Part shown: positions 18,525-26,618 of the stretch, piece by piece
Numbering within the stretch: the stretch's first letter is position 1
Layout of the letters: each line of letters starts with the position of its first letter
NCBI GenBank assembly: GCA_028288515.1
Contig: JAQBNP010000025.1
Coordinates: forward strand, 1 to 48,844
DNA length: 48,844 bases
Direction of reading: 5' to 3'
DNA from: Flaviaestuariibacter sp.
Lineage (GTDB): Bacteria; Bacteroidota; Bacteroidia; Chitinophagales; Chitinophagaceae
Notes under the pieces: model-generated
Told to the model about the DNA's origin: nothing
Seen by the model: only the letters and a program-made list of their open reading frames with translations
Database searches by the model: none
Translations under genes and position numbers: made by a program

Positions 18525-19432
18525 TGCAGGGTGTTGTATACCGCGACGTTGGTGATGTCCATCTTCGTCAGAAGCTCGCGCGCTCTTGTCCTGACCTCGG
18601 CAGGCGCCTTGCTGAAAAGCCGCGCCAGCTCATTGCTTTTCCCCTGGAAGAAGACCTGCGTGTACATCATGTTGGGGTTGTCCCGGTTAAGGGCCGACAG
18701 GAGGTTGAGCGTGTTGAGCACGCCGGTCCGCGCTGTCTCTTCGTTCTCGATCAGCATGTCCAGGCCAAGCCGGTAATAGGAATAAATGACGTCATGAACA
18801 ATGGCGAAGCGGTTATCCGTCAGGTTCTCAACAAGCCGGTAGCGGTTGCGGATCCCGTCAAACGCCTTCCAACCGGAGATGTCACGGCTTTCGGGGGCGC
18901 TGTTCACAATGTTCAGCGCCTTTTGGTAGTAAGGATCACCTCCCCTTGGTGAAAACGAATCATAGTCCAGCCCCACGATGATGTTTGCATAATACGCGAG
19001 GGTGGCCGTGATGTTTCCCACGAGCGGGTCGTTGCCCTGCACGCGGTTCTCGTTGAACTCGATCGGCTGAAACTCCACGTACCGGAACACAAAATCATTG
19101 TCCTGGAAATTAATAAGGGGAGACTCGTACGTTGTATTATAAATAGGCCGCGCCGCCTGTACCGTGAGAGAGGCACGGTAGACATTATTGCCCATTGCCT
19201 CGTCAATGGAGATCAGGAAATTGCATTTGATCCGCTCCGAAGGCTGGTACGTATCGCTTGTCCATTTACGGTTGTTGAGAAAGTTAGACAGCGCCGTCTG
19301 GAGCGAGTTGAAGATCTTCTTGTCAACCTGGTTGCCCACTTTGCTGGACATCACGGTGAGCTTGGCCTGCAGCTCCTGCGCAGGGAGGCGCGAGGCGGCG
19401 AAAAGAAAGAGAAACAAAAAGACTTTTTTCAT
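18521..19432 (-). CDS. DUF4835 family protein (PorD-like, T9SS-associated annotation in some genomes)
   Basis: Signal peptide, QELQAKLTVMSSKVGNQVDKKIFNSLQTALSNFLNNRKWT; located next to coaBC as is common in Bacteroidota. Confidence 0.85.
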   Translation of the reverse strand: MKKVFLFLFLFAASRLPAQELQAKLTVMSSKVGNQVDKKIFNSLQTALSNFLNNRKWTSDTYQPSERIKCNFLISIDEAMGNNVYRASLTVQAARPIYNTTYESPLINFQDNDFVFRYVEFQPIEFNENRVQGNDPLVGNITATLAYYANIIVGLDYDSFSPRGGDPYYQKALNIVNSAPESRDISGWKAFDGIRNRYRLVENLTDNRFAIVHDVIYSYYRLGLDMLIENEETARTGVLNTLNLLSALNRDNPNMMYTQVFFQGKSNELARLFSKAPAEVRTRARELLTKMDITNVAVYNTLQ

Positions 19433-20619
19433 GGGATCAATTCGGTTATGGCGTCAATGATGTCACGGGCAACGTCTGTCTTACTGCGAAGCGGGAACGG
19501 CTTACGGCGCCCATCCCGGTAGAACAGCTCCACCTGGTTGGTGTCTCCGCCAAACCCCGCTCCTTCGGTCCGAAGGGAATTGAGCACCAGCAGGTCGGCG
19601 TTCTTTGCCTGCAGCTTTTTCACCGCGTTGGCCGCCTCGTTCTCGGTTTCCAGCGCAAAGCCGACCAGCACCTGCCGGTTTCCTTTCCGCCCGCCCAGCG
19701 TCGCCAGGATATCCTCTGTTTTGCGCAGCTCCAGCGTCAGGGTCTCTTCGCTCTTCTTGATCTTCTGGTCGCTGACATGAACCGGCGTATAGTCGGCTAC
19801 TGCTGCGGCAAGGATCGCAATATCGTAATCGTCATGGGCGAAGCAGGCCGTCGCCATTTCGCTTGCGGACGTGCTTCGGATCAGCTCAACACCCGGACCT
19901 GCGCGTTCGATGCCGGTTGGTCCGGAAACAAGCGTAACAGCGGCGCCGCGGCGGGCCAGCTCTCCAGCGAGGGCATAGCCCATTTTGCCGGAGGAGTGGT
20001 TGCCGATAAAACGCACAGGGTCGATGGCTTCGTATGTGGGACCGGCCGTCACAAGCGCTTTTTTCCCTTTCAAGGAAACAGTGTTTGCCAGGAATGAGTC
20101 GAGATAGCGCAGCAGCTCCTCGGGCTCAGCCATGCGTCCGTCGCCAACCAGGCCGCTGGCGAGCTCGCCGTACGCAACGGGAATGACGCTGACGCCATGA
20201 GCCGAGAGGCGGGCCAGGTTGTCTTTGGTCGTGGGATGGTGCCACATATCCTCGTCCATAGCCGGTGCAGCGATGACCGGGCAGGTGGCGGAGAGATAGG
20301 TGGCGAGAAGCAGGTTGTCGCAGGCGCCGGCCGCCATCTTGCTCAGGGTATTGCAGCTGAGAGGAGCTACGAGCATCACGTCCGCCCAGCGCCCCAGAGC
20401 CACGTGGTTGGCCCAGGATGATTCGTCAAAGAGGCGGGTGAGGACCTCGCTTTTGGCGAGGGTCGACAAGGTGAGCGGCGACACGAAGCCCGCGGCTGCC
20501 TCGGTCATTACGACCCGTACCTCGGCTCCCTGCTTCACCAGCCCGCGGACCAGCAACGGGATCTTGTAGGCTGCAATGCTGCCTGTGATCCCGATCAATA
20601 TTTTCTTTCCGGTCAGCAT
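19429..20619 (-). CDS. coaBC: Bifunctional phosphopantothenoylcysteine decarboxylase / phosphopantothenate-cysteine ligase
   Basis: MLTGKKILIGITGSIAAYKIPLLVRGL; ACDNLLLATYLS, PAMDEDMW, ITAGPTYEAIDPVRFIGNHSSGKMG. Confidence 0.96.
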   Translation of the reverse strand: MLTGKKILIGITGSIAAYKIPLLVRGLVKQGAEVRVVMTEAAAGFVSPLTLSTLAKSEVLTRLFDESSWANHVALGRWADVMLVAPLSCNTLSKMAAGACDNLLLATYLSATCPVIAAPAMDEDMWHHPTTKDNLARLSAHGVSVIPVAYGELASGLVGDGRMAEPEELLRYLDSFLANTVSLKGKKALVTAGPTYEAIDPVRFIGNHSSGKMGYALAGELARRGAAVTLVSGPTGIERAGPGVELIRSTSASEMATACFAHDDYDIAILAAAVADYTPVHVSDQKIKKSEETLTLELRKTEDILATLGGRKGNRQVLVGFALETENEAANAVKKLQAKNADLLVLNSLRTEGAGFGGDTNQVELFYRDGRRKPFPLRSKTDVARDIIDAITELIP

Positions 20620-20650
20620 TCGACCCACTAAAATAGGATTTCTAAAAACA

Positions 20651-20680
20651 AAAGCGATCGCGCCATTGGCGGACCGCTTT
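20651..20680 (-). terminator. Terminator-like hairpin between rpoZ and coaBC
   Basis: Minus strand AAAGCG-GTC-CGCC-AAT-GGCG-CGAT-CGCTTTTGTTTTT: nested stems followed by T tract. Confidence 0.5.
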
Positions 20681-20700
20681 CAATCAGGTGGAAAGGCGTC

Positions 20701-21042
20701 TTATTGGAACAGGTCGTCCTCGTTCTTGCGATGGTATATCTTGTCTTCCATGAACTCCTGCGTAGCAAGGAGGGCCGGGTTGGGCATCTTCTCGTAGGCG
20801 CGCGAGATCTCGATCTGCTCTTTGTTCTCGTGCACTTCTTCCAGGCTGTCTGTATGGCTGGCGAATTCTTCCAGCTTATTGTGCAGCTCCTCTTTCAGGG
20901 AGATATTGATCTGGTTGGCCCGCTTCGCGATGATCGCGATGGACTCATACACATTGCCTGTCTTGCCTTTCAGCTCGTTCAGGTCTTTCGTCTCCACGTT
21001 GTTCGTGGTCGTTGTGCTATGCTGACGTCTTAGGCGACTCAT
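20701..21042 (-). CDS. rpoZ: RNA polymerase omega subunit-like protein (Bacteroidota type)
   Basis: LKGKTGNVYESIAIIAKRANQINISLKEELHNKLEEFA; position between bamD and coaBC. Confidence 0.88.
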   Translation of the reverse strand: MSRLRRQHSTTTTNNVETKDLNELKGKTGNVYESIAIIAKRANQINISLKEELHNKLEEFASHTDSLEEVHENKEQIEISRAYEKMPNPALLATQEFMEDKIYHRKNEDDLFQ

Positions 21043-21829
21043 TGGTTAACGTTTTAAGATTGTTTTGAGACAAAGTTATGTATTGTTCGACTTGCTTGAT
21101 CAATTGACTTTGCGGGAAGCGGTCGATGAAGTCATTGCATGCATCGATCACCTGGTTGTACCGCTCGATCTTTTTCTCTTCGATGCTGAGCTCGGCAAAG
21201 CGGTAGTATGACTTGATGGCCATCATCTTGTAGTTCTCGCCTTCGTTCGTATCCGGGTAGTTGTTGAGGACGGCGTCGAATGCAACGGCGGCCGCGCGGA
21301 ACTGCCCGAGGTCGAAATACAGCTGGGCCGCGTTGCGGTCCTTCTTTTCAAGCTTGAGGCGGGCCGCATCGATGATCTCGGTTGCTTCCTTGTTGCGGCT
21401 GGAGCCGGGATGGGTATTGATAAAGGTCTGCATCAGCCCCATCGCTTTGATGGTGTTGGTCTGGTCGAGCTCGGCCTTCGGTGACTGCTTATAAAAGGTG
21501 TAGGCCCGCATATAGTCCATTTCCTCTGAGCGGGGACTGTTCGGAAATACCTCGAGATACGTCTTGAACAGGTTCTCCGCGTTGAGGTAGTCGCGCTGGT
21601 AGAAGGCGGTGTAGGCGTATTTGTAATAGATGTCCTCGAACTCCTTCTGGCCTTTGTAATAAGGCATGATATCCTCGTAAATCTGCTGAGCGTAGTTGTA
21701 TTTTTTCTTGGCGAAATAGTTCTCGGCCATCCGCAGCTTGTATGCGGGATCCTTACTTTTCAAGACCTTCCCAACGCTTTGGCAGCTGAAGAGGATAAAA
21801 ACGAGCAGGACCAGTGGTAAACGTCTCAT
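21017..21829 (-). CDS. bamD: Outer membrane protein assembly factor BamD
   Basis: Lipobox LLVFILFSCQ; TPR-like ENYFAKKKYNYAQQIYEDIMPYYKG, YLEVFPNSPRSEEMDYMRAYTFYKQSP. Confidence 0.93.
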   Translation of the reverse strand: MRRLPLVLLVFILFSCQSVGKVLKSKDPAYKLRMAENYFAKKKYNYAQQIYEDIMPYYKGQKEFEDIYYKYAYTAFYQRDYLNAENLFKTYLEVFPNSPRSEEMDYMRAYTFYKQSPKAELDQTNTIKAMGLMQTFINTHPGSSRNKEATEIIDAARLKLEKKDRNAAQLYFDLGQFRAAAVAFDAVLNNYPDTNEGENYKMMAIKSYYRFAELSIEEKKIERYNQVIDACNDFIDRFPQSQLIKQVEQYITLSQNNLKTLTNESPKTSA

Positions 21830-21915
21830 AAAGGCTTGCAAATGTATGTAGTTTGGGCAAATATTCTTTAATTCCACCGAACGCGCTCATTTGACCCGTT
21901 AAGGTTTATCTAAAT

Positions 21916-21944
21916 AAAAAACCCTCCACGAGGGAGGGTTTTTT
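21916..21944. terminator. Intrinsic terminator downstream of the OmpA-family gene
   Basis: AAAAAACCCTCC-ACGAG-GGAGGGTTTTTT. Confidence 0.9.
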
Positions 21945-21961
21945 ATCCGAAAGGGAGATTC

Positions 21962-23641
21962 TTATTTGTTGCGCAGGCTTGGGTGAGGAGCCGGAACCGT
22001 TGTTGGTCCTTCTTCACCTTCGTTAGCGGCACGCAGGTCAACTGTGTTGCAATCGCCACCTTCCTGTCCGTACTGGAAGATGAAGCGGTCTGCGCTCAGG
22101 CCTTCTTTCTCAACCATGTAGTTGATCACGGCGTTTACACGCTCCCAGCTTCTTTGCTGCTCTGCTTTGCTTGACTGGCAATAGCCAACCACTACAACGC
22201 GGCAACCAGGGCTGTTGCGAAGACGGGCGGCAACGGATGCCAGCAGGCTCTTCGCATCATTGCTGAGGGTTGCGCTGGAACCGGAGAACATGACGCTTGG
22301 CAGTGCACCAAGAGTTGTTGCGCAGCTCGATGCTGTGTCTTTACCAACACAACCTTCTGGGCAAGGGCATTTACCAACACCATCGGCATCAACCGGCTGG
22401 CAGTATGTTGGAGTCACCAGTTCTTTATCGCGGCAATCAGGAACACCGTCACCATCTGTATCGCGGCTGACACCATGAGAATCAACAGGGCAGCCGGCAG
22501 GAGTTTGCTCCTGGTCGAACTGGTCTGTTACGCCGTCGCCATCTGTATCAGGCAGAACTGGCTTGGGAAGCTTCATCAGGCGTGGGTTGCGGATCTCGCT
22601 GTAAGCGTAATCCAGCGGGTTCATCCACCACAGTGGCTCTGTTGCTTTTGAGCCAAGGTTGAAGTTGACGCCAACAGTTGCATAGTTGTAAGTATCGAAG
22701 TTCTGTGTGAGAACGGGGCTGCCTGGAGTTTGCTCAGCCCAGCGCTGTCCGTCAAGAAGGTCGTCGTTTGTGAACGTGAAGCGGTCTTCGATCGCGATGT
22801 TCACGCGGTTGTTGACCTTCAGGGCAAGACCGGCGCCGAAGTGGCCGACAGTCTTGTAGCTGTTTCCGAAAAGTTTCGGACGGGCGCCACCATAGTTCTC
22901 AGCTTTGCTCTCGTAGGAATCATCCATCAGATCCTTGATCTTGTCGCGGGTCTGCTTGCGATTCTTCCACGTGCCGCTTGGGATGGAAGCGAAGTTGTAA
23001 CGCTGGCCGTTTGCGTCGAGGGCGTTGACGCGGGCGTCGTACATAGCAGCACCGACACCGACGAGACCGTAAAACGCAAATCCTGTTTTGGATTTATGGA
23101 AACGGATATTGTTCAGCGTGAACAGGCCTTCGAGGGAAAGGTCCTGGATATTCGTTTTGTAGTTGTAGAAGATCGGGTCAGTTGCGCCTGGGGCCGGAAC
23201 ACCTGGAGTGGCCGGGTTGCTTGAGCGCGGGCGGTAGCCGGCGTTCATCCAGGGCGTGTTGTAGTTGTAGTTCTGAGATTGCTGCCAGTTCTGGCCTTTT
23301 GCATTGCCATACATGTACTCGAGACGTGCAGAGAAGATGTAACCGAATGCCTTCCGGACGTGGATACCACCTGCGAACGAAGGAATACGGGAGCGGACGT
23401 CACCACTGATATTCAGTAAACCACCCTTGATACCAACTTCCCACTGGTTGCGCGGACGCGCCGGGAAATTGTAAGTTCCATTCATAAATTCCGTGTGCTG
23501 CGGCATCCTGCGGGAAGGAATCACAGACGAATCACTCACCGTGGACGTAGTCCCCGTTGTTGTGCCGGTCGTCTGCGCGAACCCGTATGAAGCCAACAGG
23601 CACAAAACACCTGTCAGAAAAGAGTACTTTTTGCTTGCCAT
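21962..23641 (-). CDS. OmpA-family outer membrane protein with thrombospondin type 3-like repeats
   Basis: Signal peptide, N-terminal beta-barrel-like region, DTDGDGVTDQFDQE / DTDGDGVPDCRDKE repeats, OmpA-like C-terminus. Confidence 0.88.
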   Translation of the reverse strand: MASKKYSFLTGVLCLLASYGFAQTTGTTTGTTSTVSDSSVIPSRRMPQHTEFMNGTYNFPARPRNQWEVGIKGGLLNISGDVRSRIPSFAGGIHVRKAFGYIFSARLEYMYGNAKGQNWQQSQNYNYNTPWMNAGYRPRSSNPATPGVPAPGATDPIFYNYKTNIQDLSLEGLFTLNNIRFHKSKTGFAFYGLVGVGAAMYDARVNALDANGQRYNFASIPSGTWKNRKQTRDKIKDLMDDSYESKAENYGGARPKLFGNSYKTVGHFGAGLALKVNNRVNIAIEDRFTFTNDDLLDGQRWAEQTPGSPVLTQNFDTYNYATVGVNFNLGSKATEPLWWMNPLDYAYSEIRNPRLMKLPKPVLPDTDGDGVTDQFDQEQTPAGCPVDSHGVSRDTDGDGVPDCRDKELVTPTYCQPVDADGVGKCPCPEGCVGKDTASSCATTLGALPSVMFSGSSATLSNDAKSLLASVAARLRNSPGCRVVVVGYCQSSKAEQQRSWERVNAVINYMVEKEGLSADRFIFQYGQEGGDCNTVDLRAANEGEEGPTTVPAPHPSLRNK

Positions 23642-23682
23642 AACTATTGATTAAAATTTAAAAACAATGTCCTAATGCCCAG

Positions 23683-23713
23683 CAAAAATATAACTTGACA
23701 TACAATTATCAAA
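23683..23713 (-). promoter_or_regulatory. Bacteroidota housekeeping sigma-type promoter for the OmpA-family gene
   Basis: Minus strand TTTG-N19-TATTTTTG, matching the -33 TTTG / -7 TAnnTTTG consensus. Confidence 0.8.
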
Positions 23714-23835
23714 CTTTAAAAAAAAGTTGACACTTTAAACAGCAGTCAAGTTGTATTTTCTCGTCGCAAATCTGCAATTCTTATACCATCTGTTTCAATT
23801 CGTTCGCTGCGTTGTACCTTTCCCCCGATTTCCGA

Positions 23836-24798
23836 ATGCAGCTCCCTGTTCACCTCATAGAAGAAGAACTCCGCATCTTTGAAAAGAAGTTCAAAGAGGC
23901 CGCCAGCAGCAACGTTTCCATGCTAGACCGCATTATGCGCTACATCGTGAAGCGCAAGGGAAAGCAGCTTCGGCCCATGTTCGTGTTCCTCTCCGCCCGG
24001 CTCTGCGGCGACGTCAACGAGTCCACCTACCGGGCCGCCTCCCTCGTCGAGCTGCTCCATACCGCCACCCTGGTCCATGACGATGTCGTGGACGACTCGC
24101 TCGAACGTAGAGGTTTTTTCTCAGTTTACGCGCTCTGGAAAAATAAGATCTCCGTCCTCGTTGGCGATTATCTCCTGGCAAAGGGACTTCTCTTATCATT
24201 GGATAACAATGACTTCCGCATCTTGCAGATCCTTTCCAACGCCGTTCGCCAGATGAGCGAGGGCGAGCTCCTGCAACTCGAGAAATCACGGTCCCTCAAC
24301 CTCGACGAAGCGGTCTATTTCGAGATCATCCGGAACAAGACCGCCTCCCTCCTTTCCGCAGCCTGCGGCGCCGGCGCCTGGTCCGTCACGGCCGACGAGG
24401 ACATCACCAGGCGCCTGACCGCCTTCGGGGAAAAGGTTGGGATCGCCTTCCAGATGAAGGACGACCTGTTTGATTACGCGTCAGATAATGTTGGAAAACC
24501 CACGGGCAACGACATCAAGGAAAAGAAACTCACGCTACCTTTAATCTATACCCTGAATACGGTTGACAAGGCCGAGAGACGCAAATTGATCAATATCGTC
24601 AAGAACGAGAACAAGGACAGGAAAAAGGTCCGCTACGTGCTCGACGCCGTCGCGGCCGGAAACGGCATCACCTACACGGTAGAAAAGATGCAGGCCTATA
24701 AAAAAGAAGCGCTCGACATCCTGGACGGCTTTCCCGACTCAGAGATCAAGGCAGGCTTCAAACAGCTGGTCAACTATGTCACCGACCGCAAATACTAA
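23836..24798 (+). CDS. Polyprenyl synthetase family protein
   Basis: GKQLRPMFVFLSA, LLHTATLVHDDVVDDS (DDxxD-type), FQMKDDLFDY. Confidence 0.95.
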   Translation: MQLPVHLIEEELRIFEKKFKEAASSNVSMLDRIMRYIVKRKGKQLRPMFVFLSARLCGDVNESTYRAASLVELLHTATLVHDDVVDDSLERRGFFSVYALWKNKISVLVGDYLLAKGLLLSLDNNDFRILQILSNAVRQMSEGELLQLEKSRSLNLDEAVYFEIIRNKTASLLSAACGAGAWSVTADEDITRRLTAFGEKVGIAFQMKDDLFDYASDNVGKPTGNDIKEKKLTLPLIYTLNTVDKAERRKLINIVKNENKDRKKVRYVLDAVAAGNGITYTVEKMQAYKKEALDILDGFPDSEIKAGFKQLVNYVTDRKY

Positions 24799-26522
24799 TG
24801 GACACGCAGCCGACGATAGGACGATCGAAGCGCTGGCGCCTGGCGCCGGTGAACCGGGAAAAAGCGGCCAGCCTTTTCCAGGGTTTGCGCATCCACCCCA
24901 CCCTCTGCGCCATCCTGGTGCAGCGCGGCCTCGAGACCTTTGACGCGGCACGCGACTTCTTTCGCCCCCAGCTCGGTGACCTTCACAGCCCCTGGCTGAT
25001 GAAGGACATGGACAAAGCGGTCAGCCGCGTGCTCCAGGCCATGCAGACCGGCGAAAAGATCCTCGTCTTCGGCGACTACGACGTGGACGGCACGACATCG
25101 GTCGCCTGCATGTACAAATTCCTGAGCAAGCAATACAGCCACGTCGACTTTTACATCCCCCACCGCTACCGCGAAGGCTACGGCGTGAGCAAAGCAGGCA
25201 TCGACTTCGCCCGCGACGGTGGCTTCAGCCTCATCATCTCACTCGACTGCGGCATCAAATCCGTCTCCCTCATCCAGTATGCTAAGGAGATCGGGATCGA
25301 CTTCATCGTTTGCGACCACCATCTTCCCGACGAAGAGATCCCGGCCGCCGTGGCCATCCTCAACCCCAAGCAGGCCGGTTGTCTCTACCCGTTCAAGGAG
25401 CTGTGCGGCTGCGGAGTCGGCTTCAAGCTCATTTCAGCCCTGGCCGAAAAGCTCCAGCTGCCGCCCGAAAGCGCCTACCAGTACCTCGACCTCGTGGCAA
25501 CCGCCATCGCCGCCGATATCGTGTCGATGAGCGGGGAGAACCGGATCCTCGCCTATTACGGGCTGAAGAAGGCCAACGAGAACCCGAACACAGGCATCCG
25601 CGCCCTCAGCCAGCTGAGCGGACTGATCACACCTATATATATTAATAACCTCGTTTTCATGATCGCCCCGCGCGTGAACGCGGCAGGCCGCATGGACGAA
25701 GGCCGGAAGGCCGTCCAGCTGTTCGTCTCCGAAACCGTGGAGGAGGCCATGGGCTGGGCCGAGCAGCTCCATGCCGACAACAGCTCGCGCAGGGAAGCCG
25801 ACACCACCATCACCGAGGAAGCGCTCGCCCTGATCGAAGGCGACGAGACCCTCATCAACCGCCTCAGTACCGTACTGTACCAGCCGCACTGGCACAAAGG
25901 CGTTGTCGGCATTGTGGCGTCAAGGCTTGTTGATCACTATTACCGCCCGACGATCGTGCTGACCCAGAGCGGCGACTACGTGGCCGGCTCGGCCCGGAGC
26001 GTCACCGGCTTCAACATCTACGAGGCCGTTCACCAGTGCAAGGACCTCCTTCTGGGCTATGGGGGCCACTTCTACGCCGCGGGCATGACCCTCGCACCCG
26101 GCAATGTAGAAGCCTTTTGCAAGAAGTTCGAAGAGGTCGTCTCCAATTCCATCCACCCCGACCTGCTCATCCCCGAGATCGTCATAGACGCCGAGATCAA
26201 CTTCAGCGACATCACCCCCTCCTTCTTCCGGATCCTGCAGCAGTTTGAGCCAATGGGACCCGATAACCTCCAGCCCGTTTTTGTGACGCGGCGTGTTTTA
26301 AACACCGGCTACAGCAAAGTGGTGAAGGAGAAGCACCTGCGGTTTTCCGTGCGCCAGAACGGGGTTTCGATCAGCGGCATCGGTTTCGGCATGGCCGACA
26401 AGATCGACATTCTCACATCCGGGGCGCCTGTCGACATCGTCTACCGCATCGACGAAAACGAATGGAACGGCCAGAAGAACCTCCAGCTGCGCGTCATCGA
26501 CGTCAAACTCTCTGAAAGCTGA
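24798..26522 (+). CDS. recJ: Single-stranded-DNA-specific exonuclease RecJ
   Basis: ILVFGDYDVDGTTSVA, CDHHLPDEEIPAAVAILNPKQ, GGHFYAAGMTL; TAATG overlap with upstream gene. Confidence 0.96.
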   Translation: MDTQPTIGRSKRWRLAPVNREKAASLFQGLRIHPTLCAILVQRGLETFDAARDFFRPQLGDLHSPWLMKDMDKAVSRVLQAMQTGEKILVFGDYDVDGTTSVACMYKFLSKQYSHVDFYIPHRYREGYGVSKAGIDFARDGGFSLIISLDCGIKSVSLIQYAKEIGIDFIVCDHHLPDEEIPAAVAILNPKQAGCLYPFKELCGCGVGFKLISALAEKLQLPPESAYQYLDLVATAIAADIVSMSGENRILAYYGLKKANENPNTGIRALSQLSGLITPIYINNLVFMIAPRVNAAGRMDEGRKAVQLFVSETVEEAMGWAEQLHADNSSRREADTTITEEALALIEGDETLINRLSTVLYQPHWHKGVVGIVASRLVDHYYRPTIVLTQSGDYVAGSARSVTGFNIYEAVHQCKDLLLGYGGHFYAAGMTLAPGNVEAFCKKFEEVVSNSIHPDLLIPEIVIDAEINFSDITPSFFRILQQFEPMGPDNLQPVFVTRRVLNTGYSKVVKEKHLRFSVRQNGVSISGIGFGMADKIDILTSGAPVDIVYRIDENEWNGQKNLQLRVIDVKLSES

Positions 26523-26564
26523 GTATCAAGATATTAAGATTTGTTGGCAATTAAATAGAGACCG

Positions 26565-26614
26565 ATCCGCCATGGTATGCCAAAGCGGATTAGATTTGCG
26601 GTTACGCAAAATCT
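26565..26614. repeat. Two tandem inverted repeats immediately upstream of the secreted nuclease ORF
   Basis: ATCCGC-N14-GCGGAT (26565-26590) and AGATTTGCG-GTTA-CGCAAAATCT (26592-26614); ATG at 26619. Confidence 0.7.
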
Positions 26615-26618
26615 ATTT

